Source of the DNA: Apricaphanius iberus
Taxonomy: Eukaryota > Chordata > Actinopteri > Cyprinodontiformes > Aphaniidae
Direction of reading: 5' to 3'
Length of the DNA: 64,000 bases
Assembly (NCBI GenBank): GCA_028564705.1
Contig: JAPXFQ010002687.1
Span: 62,001 to 126,000, forward strand
Under the pieces are notes generated by a model. It was given only the letters and a program-made list of their open reading frames with translations. It was not told the origin of the DNA and did no database searches. The translations under genes and the position numbers were made by a program. The first letter of the stretch is position 1. Every line of letters begins with the position of its first letter. Shown piece by piece: positions 35,220 to 44,954 of this stretch.

Positions 35220-35476
35220 TGCGACATTTGCTTTTACACTTCCTGTTGTCACTGCTGAGATCCTCGGAGCTGCTTGGTGTTTGGTGCTCAGATTCTCTTC
35301 GACTGATCTATTTTTCTCTTTGTTGAGGTCTTTCTAAGTTATTTTAACACCCAAGCACACTACTACACTTATTTCCAGTTGTTGTAATTTATGTTTTGGG
35401 AACCCTTTGCGTTTCACACAGTTGTTCTCGGTATGGTAAGATCTTGCTAGCTCGTTAGCTTAGCTTCATAGCAGCT

Positions 35477-35806
35477 GTGGCTACTTGTCTTCCGTCTAGC
35501 TCTCTTTCTCCCTCTGTGGCTCCTCTCTCCTGTTCTCTGTGTCAGATCTTTAGTTACTCCGCCACCCCATTTAGTGATAATGGTAAGTGTAATAAATGTA
35601 GCATTTTCATAGCATTGGAAGCAAGTGTTTCAAAGTTACAAGCAAGGCTCTGCGCTGTTGAGAATCCAGTAAATAGCCGAGGCCCCTTAACCAGCACGGA
35701 GCCAACAAGGATTGAATCACCTAGCGGTCCTCCAACAGAACTCACGCAGCTGGGATCTCTGGCCGGCTGGGTGACGGTACGTAGAAAGCATAGTTCCCGC
35801 CCATAG
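35477..35806 (+). pseudogene. L2 ORF1 (partial)
   Basis: The 109-codon frame contains a Cys pair (CNKCSIF), a Leu/Ala-rich heptad-like stretch (IALEASVSKLQARL) and ends with LAGWVTVRRKHSSRP, the GWVTVRRK block that I associate with fish L2 ORF1 proteins. ORF1 proteins bind the element RNA. The frame stops soon after this block, so the downstream esterase-like part found in some L2 elements is lost or shifted. It lies 5' of ORF2 on the same strand. Confidence 0.6.
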
Positions 35807-37404
35807 GGCACCACCTACCTGTTCGCGTTTAGCCGCATGCTGTCTTTTCAGCGATGGTTGTCTGAGTAGTGTTCAGCAAAAAACGTGGGCTACATTGATT
35901 ATTAGAAAACTTTTTTGGGAAAACCTGGTCTGATCCGGAGAGACGGCAGAGTCGTAGTTTAACCCACCTCTCTGCAGCTTCTGTACTGTTACCCACTCAA
36001 TACCCCATTGAGACGGTGCCTTGCCCACGGCCAAAATCAAATATACTAAAAGTTAACCTGACAAAAGGTAAGTATGAAAATCTCATTAAAATAAATACGA
36101 CTCGGACCAAACAAGAAAATAGGGCAATTAGATTTGGTTTACTAAACATAAGATCCCTTTCCTCAAAGACTTTATTAGTAAATGACTTGAAATTTATTTA
36201 TTTTACCTATCAGAAACCTATTTGCAGCAGGATAATTTTGTGATTATAAATGAGTCAACTCCTACCAATTATCAACATTTTCACATTCCTAGAAGTACTG
36301 GGCAAGGAGCATGAGTGGCAACCATCTTTCATTCAGATTTGCCCTTGACCAATTATTAACTACAGCTCTTTTGAACATCTAATCATTAGTTTTCCTCATC
36401 CAAGCTGCAAAACCTTAAAACCACTTTGTTTGTGGTTTTATATCATCCACCAGGCCCTTACTCTCAATTCTTGGACCAGATCTCAGATTTTTTATCTGAT
36501 TTAGTTTTAAACACTGATCAGGTAATTATAATAGGAGATTTCAATATTCACATGGACATTGAAAGTGATAGCCTAACTGCAGCCTTTAATATTATATTAG
36601 ACTCAATTGGCTTTACTAAGAAAGTGAAGGGACCCACACACTCTGGTCAATGCAGTTTAGACATTGTACTGACATATGGCATTGAGTGTGATGAACTAAT
36701 AGTCCTCCCACATAACTCAGTCCTATCTGACCTTTTGTTTTAATAAACTTTGAATTTACCCAACGTTCCAAAATCTGAAAGAAAATTTAATTACAGTAGA
36801 ACTTTATCAGACAGTGCTGTAACAAGTTTTAAAGAATCTGTTCCATTCTTGTTGCCCTATTCGTCTCAGAATACCACAGTGAATGGCAGTAATTCCAACA
36901 CTAACCCTTCAGAAAATTATGGTCTGGTTCAAAGTATTACTTTCTCACTGCGTTTGGCACTAGACAGTGTAGCCCCCTTAAAAAAGAAGGTAATCAGCCA
37001 TGGGAGGCTGGCTCCCTAGTTTAGTGCAGAGTTGCGTACTTTAAAGCAGAAAACTAGGAAACTGAAGAGAAAATGTTGCTCTACACACTTAAATGATTCC
37101 TTTCTAACCTGGATAAATAGTCTACTACTTTATAAAAACGCCCTTTGACAAGCTGGAACAGCATATTTCTCATCATTAATAGAGGTAAATAAAAACAATC
37201 CTAGGTTTCTTTTTAGTACAGTTGACAAACTTACACAGAGTCAAAGCTCTGTTGAGCCAACTATCCCCCCTTCTCTCAGTTGTGATGACTTTATGGGCTT
37301 CTCCTTAAATAAAAATAATTATATTAAAAATAAAATCATTGGCATTCTCCCAAACATGATTAACTCTCGTTCAGTAAATGAGGCAGTATCAGAGAGAACT
37401 GTAG

Positions 37405-37493
37405 AACCATGTGGGCTGAGTGTTGCTCAGCCCACATGGTTGCACACTTGTTGCTCTGCTGTCTCCTAACCTTTTTTAAAGGTTAGGAGACAG
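37405..37493. other. Two adjacent perfect 16-bp hairpins
   Basis: Hairpin 1: AACCATGTGGGCTGAG (37405-37420), 5-base loop, reverse complement 37426-37441. Hairpin 2: CTGTCTCCTAACCTTT (37459-37474), 3-base loop TTT, reverse complement 37478-37493. Both stems are perfect. They lie at the 5' junction of the inserted L2 fragment. Confidence 0.92.
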
Positions 37494-38056
37494 GTTAATG
37501 TTAGTAGCTATGCTGTTTAGGCTAGGCTGTTAGAGGACATTATTAGGGTCTGTTCCTACTTTTTCTCCTACTTCTCCCCAACTGCATGATGTGCTGTCAG
37601 TTCAAGCGCTAACCTGCTTTCTCTTAGTCTCTTCTTATAGTAGGTGCTCCTGACCCGCCCTGCTTGACGACCCTGACTAAGATGGCATTGCAGTGACGGA
37701 AAGTTCTCCACGTCCTGCAACAAACTTCTGCATCAGTTTGTTGCTCTTTCTGCGTCTCTGTTCTGTGTCTCTGTTCTGTATTCTCCAAACCACAGACGGT
37801 CTCGGCAGATGACCGCTTGTGCTGAGCCTGGTTCTGCCGGAGGTTTCTTCCTGTTAAAAGGGAGTTTTTCCTTTCACTGTCGCTTCGTGCTTGCTCAGTG
37901 TGAGGGATTGCTGAGAATTACACGACGCATTCTTCTGTGGTTCTCTAATTTCTACATTAAACATTGTATTGTAATAACTCTTCTTTTAAAGTGCCTTGAG
38001 ATGACATCTGTTGTGAAACGGCGCTATATAAATAAACTGAATTGAAACTGAATTGT
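37405..38056 (+). mobile_element. L2-type 3' fragment inserted into L2 ORF2
   Basis: It ends GCCTTGAGATGACATCTGTT, then GGCGCTATATAAATAAACTG with AATTGAA repeats, the same 3' UTR as the surrounding L2, and resumes host ORF2 sequence at about 38057 (VFPLVTGPILDMM block from 38174). Its 5' end consists of two perfect hairpins (37405-37441 and 37459-37493). It has no coding capacity. No target duplication could be seen, possibly because of the hairpin rearrangement. Confidence 0.75.
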
Positions 38057-40140
38057 TTATGTCTGTACCATTTTGATTCTGATAAACTTTCGGAATTATC
38101 ACAAATATTACCTTCATCTAAACCCTCCACTTGTATGTTAGACCAAACGCCAACCAAATGATTTAAGGAAGTGTTCCCTCTGGTTACTGGCCCTATTCTA
38201 GACATGATGAATATATGTTTAATAAATGGATATGTGCCTCAGGAATTTAAGGTTGCTGTAATTAAACCTTTACTTAAGAAACCCTCACTGGATCAAGATG
38301 ACTTAGCTAACTACAGACCTATATCTAACCTTCCTTTCTTATCCAAAATTCTTGAGAAAATAATTGCTAATGAGTATGTGAGCATCTAAACAGCAACAAA
38401 CTGTTAGGTTTTAGAGCTCATCATGGCACTGAAAAAGCACTGCTAAAATTTACGAATGATATTCTAATGGCCTCAGATAATGGATTTGTGACCTTTTCTG
38501 GTCTTATTAGATCTCTGTGCTGCATTTGACACAGTCGATCATAATATTCTCTTAGAAATGCTTGAAAATGTCGTAGGGATCAAGGGAACAGCACTAGGCT
38601 GGTTTAAATAATATCTGTCCGACAGATTCCAGTTTGTTCATGTCAATGATAAATCTTCTTCATACTCAAGGATTACTTGTGGAGTACAGAACAGGGTTCT
38701 GTGCTTGGACCGATTCCCTTTACTATATATATGCTTCCGATTGGTGAAATAATAGACAAAATGCAATACATTTCCACAGTTATGCAGATGATACACAATT
38801 ATATTTATCCATAAAACCTGATGAAACCAATCAGTTAGGAAGATTAAAAGCATGTCTGGAAGACATAAAAGCCTGTATGACTTTGAATTTTCTACTTTTA
38901 AATTAAAGACAGAAGTTGTTGTCTTTGGAACAGAACCTTTAAAAAGGAAACTGCTGTATCAATCATTTAATCTAGACATGACATTTAAATCCCATATTAA
39001 ACAGGTTTCTAAGATTTGTTTGTTTCACCTCCGGGATATTGATAAAATTAGAAACATCCTGTCCAGGAGTGATGCAGAGAAACTAGTCCATACATTTGTT
39101 ACTTCAAGGGTGGACCAAAATGCTGCAGCAAGAGTTCTGATGTATAAAAAGAGAGATCACATTTCTCCTGTTTTGGCTTCTCTCCACTGGTTCCCTTTTA
39201 AATCCAGAATAGATTTTAAGATCCTCCTCCTTACTTATAAATCTCTTAATAATCAAGCTACATCGTACAGAGGTCTGATTTTTCCATGTTCTGTTCTGTT
39301 CTGTTCCTAACAGAGCACTTTGTTATCGGAATGCAGGTCTAATGGTAGTTCCTAGGAGTTCTAAAAGTAGAATGGGAGGCAGATCTTTTAGTTATCAGGC
39401 TCCTCTCCTGTGGAACCAGCTCCCAGTTTTAGTCCGTGAGGCAGACACTCTGTCTATTTTCGAGACTAGGCTTAAAACCTTTCTTTTTGATAAAGCTAAT
39501 AGTTAGTGGCTTAGGTTATCCTGAGCTATTTTTTTGTAGTTATGTTGCTATAGGCTTAGACTGTTGGAGGACAGACTGACCACTTTTCTTCTCTCTTCTA
39601 CTTTTTTCTTCTACCACTCTCCAGATATATTTTTTCTGCTGTTATTGCGATTGTTAACCCAGTTTTCTCAGTATTTTTACCCCCTATAGAAGCTCCACAT
39701 GGTCTGGTACCCTACTCAACTATAATGCCCCCTGCTGGATGGGGAACATCGGTCCAGATGATGCTCAGAGTCACCGAGCATCCTCAGTGCTGTCTTTTCT
39801 CTGTCTTCTCAGACCCCCAGGCGGTCGTGTCAGATGACCGCTTGTACTGAGCCAGGTTCTGCCGGAGGTTTCTTCCCGTTAAAGGGGAGATTTTCCTCTC
39901 CACTGTCCCTACATGCTTGCTCAGTATGAGTGATTGCTGAGGAATTGCTGTGGTTGGAGTCTGCATGATTTGGGCACAACCTTATGTTGATGACTCATCG
40001 CAATTTGCTGGGAGTCCTTACATAAAAAACTTTTAACTGATTGGAATGTTTGTGTAATTGTATTGAAATGACTTTTGTTGTAAAGTGCCTTGAGATTACA
40101 TTTGTTGTGAATTGGCGCTATATAAATAAAAGTGAATTGA

Positions 40141-41030
40141 TTTAATAGAATTTGAACCATTCCTCTGTAGAAGTAGCTACTACTACTACTTTAAACAGTC
40201 TCACCTGAACTCTGTCATTTTGTTACCCTGGTATTTAAGATGCATCACTTAGACTCTATTTCCCACTTGTTTGCTATGGTCTTGGTAATTATTGCCTTAA
40301 ACTAACTTCCTAATAAATATGTTTTCTTTTTCTCATTTCTCTCTGGTCATAGATCCTTCTGGAGCAAACCCTAGGTATTGACCTGTATGAACTTAAAAAA
40401 TTACGGCATCCCTCTGAGAACCCACTTCTGTAAGAAAGAACTTGCGGAAGCACTTACATTTTTACAAGAAGCTGTGGTATCGTCTTTGCCATCAACTTGA
40501 TTCCCCATTAATATCTCCGGATGAGCTTCTAGTAGAAATGAAAGAGAAACAAATAATAAATTATCTGGAGCAGCTGCCTGTCTGCCCTCCGCAACCACCA
40601 TAGGAGTTTCCGCTCACCTGCCTTGCATTTCCTCAACTTGCAATAAAGTAATATTAACTTTCAAGACTCACCGGAGTCATAGTAACCAATGTCTCTGACT
40701 TCAAAATTCAATTTCTGATCTCAGCCAGTGGACACAGGACTTAAAAAAAAAATTCTAGTTGTCTCTGGCCCTACTTATGAGTCACAATGTATCTACAAAC
40801 ATGACAGAAGAAGACGGCATTTACTTTTTCACATGTAGCTTGGTTGGAAGATTTAATTGGTTGTTATATAATGTTTATTTTTAGCTTATATTAAAATCTT
40901 TTTGTCCTGAGAAACTCAAATGTGACAAAACAGAGAAAGCAGATGAAAGCTATGAGGAAGCAAACATTTATTTACAGCAATATGACATGTAAACATTTCA
41001 ATTCTCTAGCACTAACGTCCCCATGTCCTC
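40141..41030. other. No recognised gene
   Basis: A plus-strand frame at about 40425-40600 reads LRKHLHFYKKLWYRLCHQL then SPDELLVEMKEKQIINYLEQ up to a stop at 40601. It is hydrophilic and coding-like, but of a family I do not recognise, and is followed by AATAAA at 40643. It could be the end of a retroelement gene. Nothing else is visible. Confidence 0.3.
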
Positions 41031-41034
41031 ACTA

Positions 41035-41315
41035 GAACCAGGAAAGTAGAACATATCACCCCAGTTCTTAAGTCCTTACACTGGCTCCATGTAGCTCAGA
41101 GAATAGACTTTAAAATACTCCTACTAGTTTATCACTGAACGGTTTAGCACCAAAGTATGTTGGAGATATGTTGTCACTATAGTAACCCAACAGACCACTC
41201 ACGTCCTCCAACTCTAGCTTACTAAACATTCCTAGAATTTGAACTAAACAAGGAGAGGCAGCTTTCAGCTTCTACGCTCCACAAATCTGGAAAAAACTTC
41301 CAGAAGATTGCAAAA
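41035..41315 (+). pseudogene. L2/CR1-like reverse transcriptase C-terminus, fragment
   Basis: The plus strand reads VEHITPVLKSLHWLHVAQRI then DFKILLLVYH, later APKYVGDML and STLHKSGKN, across frameshifts. This is the conserved post-catalytic region of L2-type RTs (compare HISPVLASLHW in the L2 at 39160). It breaks off at about 41315, next to a GTGTGT-rich stretch and the 164-codon ORF. Confidence 0.65.
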
Positions 41316-41554
41316 AGTGTGAGTGTGTGTAATAATGTCAGTGTGTGCGTCAGTAGATGCAGGTGTGTGGGAGAGAGGAGACTCTGTTGACATTCTTCTC
41401 TGAGACATTTGATTAGGTACGGGTTGAAGGTCTTCATGGGAGCCAAAACAGTAATTATTTGGATAGCAGGGAGAGAGCAAATATTCCTCTCTGCCCTTTC
41501 AGTCTGTCAGTGGTTTCTTTTATAATCTAATTCAGACAAATTGTAGTTCAAATT

Positions 41555-41603
41555 AAAGTTCCAAATCCAAATTAACTCCCAGATTAAAGTTCCAAATCCA
41601 ATT
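41555..41603. repeat. Short direct repeat after the 164-codon ORF
   Basis: ATTAAAGTTCCAAATCCAA occurs twice within about 50 bp, just downstream of the minus-strand stop codon. It is too short to name. Confidence 0.8.
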
Positions 41604-42096
41604 AATTTCCAGTTGCCCCAATCCGCACTGACAGTTTCTCCAAGTCCGATGACAAATTGCGGATGAGTCCCAGAGCGCCGGCCAGATCGCCTCTTACAGC
41701 GTCAGTTCTGCGTCCCAGGTCCCCCAGCATTTGGTTCTGAGTCCCATCAGTACGTATCAACGCATCCAGTTGTTCCTTCAGCCGTCCAATCGCTTCCAGA
41801 ACAGTGACCAATCTTGACCATGTTTCAGATCTTTGTTGCTTCATTTTCCGGTAGTTCCAGTAACTGCCCATTCCGATCAGAAGAAACCCGATCACCATGA
41901 TTGCGAATAGATACAAATTTTCAGCATCCTCTTGGGAGAGTAATGACAGACACAACGGCTGAAACTTTTTCCAAGCGTCCAGCACATAGCCCGCCGGATA
42001 CGTCTCCGCAGGACACCCCAGTTGACCCTTACCGGCGCTTCGTAGAGTTGAGTAGATTTTATTAATAGCATTCAGAAACCAGCTGACCCTTTCCAT
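41602..42096 (-). CDS. Unrecognised 164-aa single-pass membrane protein
   Basis: An intact minus-strand ORF with a good start context (GAAGATGG). Residues about 60-80 (NLYLFAIMVIGFLLIGMGSY) form one membrane segment followed by a basic stretch (NYRKMKQQR), which predicts a cytoplasmic C-terminus. Residues about 95-158 are Leu/Ile-rich with heptad spacing and likely form a coiled coil. Two cysteines (28 and 49) lie before the membrane segment. I do not recognise the family. It is the longest uninterrupted non-transposase frame in the window and lies between LINE fragments. It may be a small gene, a retrocopy, or a protein carried by a mobile element. AT-rich palindromic DNA (42535-42590) lies upstream. 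Confidence 0.5.
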   Translation of the reverse strand: MERVSWFLNAINKIYSTLRSAGKGQLGCPAETYPAGYVLDAWKKFQPLCLSLLSQEDAENLYLFAIMVIGFLLIGMGSYWNYRKMKQQRSETWSRLVTVLEAIGRLKEQLDALIRTDGTQNQMLGDLGRRTDAVRGDLAGALGLIRNLSSDLEKLSVRIGATGN

Positions 42097-42534
42097 CTTC
42101 GCTTATTCAGTTTGGTTTCGGAGGAAATTGCCTAAAAGATACTCCAGATAGAGAGACAGGAGAGCTGTGGGATAAGACACAGGAGGAGGAGGGAGGGAAA
42201 AAGTGTTCGTCCTCGCTGAGAGCTGAGCAGAAGGAGTTGGAAAGATCTGCTTGATGGACTCAGCTGTGTTGGTTCGGGCTCTATCTAAAGCCTCGATGGG
42301 GTCCTTCTATAGCCTGGTAATGACTCCAGTTTTTACAAAAAATAGATAAATAAACCAAATGTCTGAGCCCTTAATATAATGCAGTTTCATTGTGGTACTT
42401 GGTGCAGTTCAAATTTACTGTCGGAATCCTGTTTGAGATAAGGCTCAGCTGTTTTTCTTAATCAGAGCGGCTCTGCACAGGAGAGTAGCGGGGTGGGGGA
42501 GAGCAGGGATGGGGGGATGCAGGAAGCAGGATTA

Positions 42535-42590
42535 TATAATGTATTATATATTACAATACATATAGTATCATACATATAATATATTATAAG
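42535..42590. repeat. AT-rich palindromic tract
   Basis: Alternating TATATAAT/ATTATATA blocks about 55 bp long that can fold on themselves. It lies between the Rex3 element and the upstream side of the 164-codon ORF. Confidence 0.7.
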
Positions 42591-42828
42591 CTTTTTTTTC
42601 CCTCTCTTTGTATTGAGACAATGAGTCACATTATTGGATCCAGTGTTCCCTCGTCCGGACGCGGGTCACCGGGGTCCCACTCTGGAGCCAGGCCTGGAGG
42701 TGGGGCACGTTGGTGAGCAACTGGAGGCCGGGCCTGGCCAGGGTTAGCCCGAAGAGGCAAAATGGGCCCCCCTTCCCATGAGCTCCCCACCTGTGGGAGG
42801 GGCCATTGGGGTAGGGTACAGTTCAAGA

Positions 42829-43193
42829 TGGGCGGTGGCCAAAGGCAGGGACCTTGCATTCCGATCCTTGGCTGCAAAAGCTGGCTCTTGGGATGTGGAA
42901 CCTCTCTGATGGTAGAGGAGCCGGAGCTGGTGTGTGAGGTTGAGAGGTTCTGATTGGACATCGTCGGCCTTGCCTCCATGCACAGCTATGGCTCTGGAAC
43001 CCATCTCCTCGAGAAGGGTTGGACACTCTTCCACTCTGGAGATGCTCCCGTTGAGAGGCGCCGATGGACGGTGGCCAAAGGCGGGGAACTTGCATTCCGA
43101 TCCTCGGCTGCAAAAGCTGGCTCTTGGGACGTGGAACCTCTCTGATGGTAGGGGAGCCGGAGCTGGTGTGTGAGGTAGAGAGGTTCTGACTGG
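42829..43193 (+). repeat. Duplicated Rex3 segment, about 127 bp, 238-bp spacing
   Basis: GGCGGTGGCCAAAGGC through GAGGTTCTGATTGG (42829-42957) recurs as GACGGTGGCCAAAGGC through GAGGTTCTGACTGG (43067-43195) with a few substitutions. The two lie head to tail with other Rex3 sequence between. A local duplication or joining of two truncated copies would explain it. Confidence 0.85.
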
Positions 43194-43199
43194 ATTCTG

Positions 43200-44445
43200 A
43201 TTCTGACTGGGATTCCCTCATTCTTCTGGGGGACTTCAACACTCATGTGGGCAATGACAGTGAGACCTGAAGAGGCTTGGTTGGGCGGAATGGCCCCCCC
43301 GATCTGAACCCGAGCGGTGTTTTGCTATTGGACTTCTGTGCTCTTCATGGATTGTCCATAACGAACACCATGTTCAAGCATAAGGGTGTTCAATTTGTGC
43401 ACTTGGCACCAGGACACCCTAGGCCGCAGCTCGATGATCGACTTGGTTGTCGTCTGCCACCAACACTGTTTACAGTGTGGGTGGTGTGCTGTTGACCTCA
43501 ACACAGGACATCTTGGGTCGGTGGGTGGACTACTTCAAAGATCTCCTAAATCATACCTTCCTGTTTGGAAGCAGGGTCTGCGGACTTTCGGACAGGCTCT
43601 CCAATTTCTAGTGCTGAGGTTGTTAAAAAGCTCCTTGGTGGCATGGCTGTTAGGTCCCTGTATGACCGCTGTCAGAGTTTGGTTAGCAATGCCGGCAGTA
43701 AGTCGGATTTGTCTGCAGTGAGAGTTGGACTCTGCCAAGGTTGCCATTTGTCACGATCCTGTTCCTAACATTCATGGACAGGATTTCTAGGCGCAGCTAA
43801 GGTGTTGAGGGGATCCATTTTGTTGGCCTCAGGATCGGGTCTCTGCTTTTCGCAGATGATGTGGTCCTGTTGGCTTCATCAGAACGTGATATACAGCTTT
43901 CGCATTTGAAGCAGCTGGGATGAGTATTAGCACCCCCAAATCTGAGACCATGGTCTTGAACCGGAAAAGGGTAGGGTGCCTTCTTCGGGTCGGGGTCGGT
44001 CTGTCGTGGTGAAGAGAGAATTGAGCCGAAAGGCAAAGCTCTCGATTTACCAGTGGATCTACGTTCCTACCCTCATCTATGGTCACGAACTTTGGGTGGT
44101 GACCGAAAGGAAGAGATCACGGATACAGTCGGCTGAAATGAGGTTCCTCCGCAGGGTGGATGAGTTCTGGAGGGGGCTCAAAGTAGAGCCGCTGCTCCTC
44201 CACATCGAGAGGAGCCAGTTGAGGTGGCTTGGGCATCTGGTCAGGATGCCTCCTGGACGCCTCCCTGGTGAGGTGTTCCGGGCATGTCCCACCAGGAGGA
44301 GGCCCAGAGGAGGACCCAGGACTCGCTGGAGAGACTATGTCTCCCAGCTTGCCTGGGAGTGCCTCGGGATTCCTCCTGAGGAGCTGTCCAAAGTGGCCGG
44401 GGAGAGGGAAGTCTGGGTCTCCCTGCTTAAGCTACCCTGGATAAG
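43200..44445 (+). pseudogene. Rex3 endonuclease-reverse transcriptase, degenerate
   Basis: Endonuclease LLGDFNTHVGNDS-like frame at about 43223; the RT catalytic LLFADDVVLLASSERD at 43843-43890; then VVVKRELSRKAKLSIYQWIY and VPTLIYGHELWVVTERKR (from 44006), and the C-terminal blocks to about 44430. The last 177-codon frame (43976-44509) is open. Much of the RT fingers and palm upstream of FADD is missing or scrambled. RTE elements encode one protein for nicking and reverse transcription; this copy is inactive. Confidence 0.85.
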
Positions 44446-44515
44446 CAGAGGAAGATGGATGGACGGATGTATTGAGACAGTTCTTCACGCTGGTGTCGCC
44501 AACATCTAACCATTG

Positions 44516-44954
44516 CTTTATTGCTGCCAAGGGTAGTTTTAGCTGCTCTATTTCCTTCTTAAAAAGCTAGAATGACTACCTTTTACTAATCCATATTTAT
44601 TTGTTTGTTTTTCATTTGTGCATGAAAACTTGTTTTTTGCAAACTGTCTCACTCTCGTAATGTCTGTCTGTTCCACGTTTGCCTTCATTGTTCAAGCAAA
44701 CTTCCTCTTCTCTCTCTCTCTCTATTTTCTGGTCTCAAGACCGCCTCTCGAAGGCACAGTATCCTGTGAGGTGAAGGACAAAACCTGTACAATCCATAGA
44801 TCGAGGTCCTCTAGTGACCATTAGCTGTAAAAATCCGTAAATAAACGTATAGCATTTGCCATTGTTTCCAACGTCAAAACAGTAGGTTTGACTCCTGTGT
44901 GCAACTACTCACATGCACATTACAAGCACCTATTGATAGGTAACAACGCAATAT
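44516..44954. other. No gene seen
   Basis: Unassigned, with a short TC-rich run near 44702-44725. Confidence 0.45.

Larger units (their letters stand above)
36010..39510 (+). pseudogene. L2 ORF2 (endonuclease-reverse transcriptase), degenerate and split
   Basis: Endonuclease blocks: FGLLNIRSLSSKTLLVND (from about 36137), VVLYHPPGPYSQFLDQISDF and IIIGDFNIHMDIESDS (36426-36743), with the SLDIVLTYG block after. The reverse transcriptase starts near 38171: FKVAVIKPLLKKPSLDQDD, LANYRPISNLPFLSKILEK, then motif A FDTVDH (about 38526) and the catalytic YADDTQLYL (38781-38805). The C-terminal HISPVLASLHWFPFKSRID is at about 39160-39200. Stops and shifts are frequent. The insertion at 37405-38056 separates the endonuclease from the RT. 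The protein would nick DNA and copy L2 RNA; this copy cannot. Confidence 0.88.
35220..40140 (+). mobile_element. L2-type LINE, near full length, interrupted
   Basis: In order: a 5' leader, ORF1 (35477-35806), ORF2 with endonuclease and reverse transcriptase (about 36010-39510), and a 3' UTR ending CTTGAGATTACATTTGTTGT, then GGCGCTATATAAATAAAAGT at about 40135. A second L2-type 3' fragment (37405-38056) is inserted in ORF2. The same 3' UTR appears, in other copies, at 37405-38056 and, reversed, at 44955-45300. ORF2 has many stops and shifts, so the copy is dead. The 5' boundary is approximate. Confidence 0.88.
42650..44475 (+). mobile_element. Rex3: Rex3/RTE-type LINE, broken
   Basis: The 3' end is the diagnostic part: the RT C-terminus (RSQLRWLGHLVRMPPGRLPG, RGGPRTRWRDYVSQLAWECL, REVWVSLLKL) is followed by short GATGGATGGACGGATG repeats, matching the (GATG)n tail described for Rex3 of fish. 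Upstream are the endonuclease start (SWLLGTWN-like, LVCEVERF), LDIVGLASMHSYGSGT and LLGDFNTHVGND. The copy has internal deletions, an internal duplication (42829-42955 and 43067-43193) and frameshifts. It is GC-rich compared with its surroundings. Confidence 0.85.

Noticed and set aside
42626..43246. Three overlapping Pro/Ser-rich minus-strand ORFs
   Set aside because: Antisense of the GC-rich Rex3 element and of its duplicated segment.
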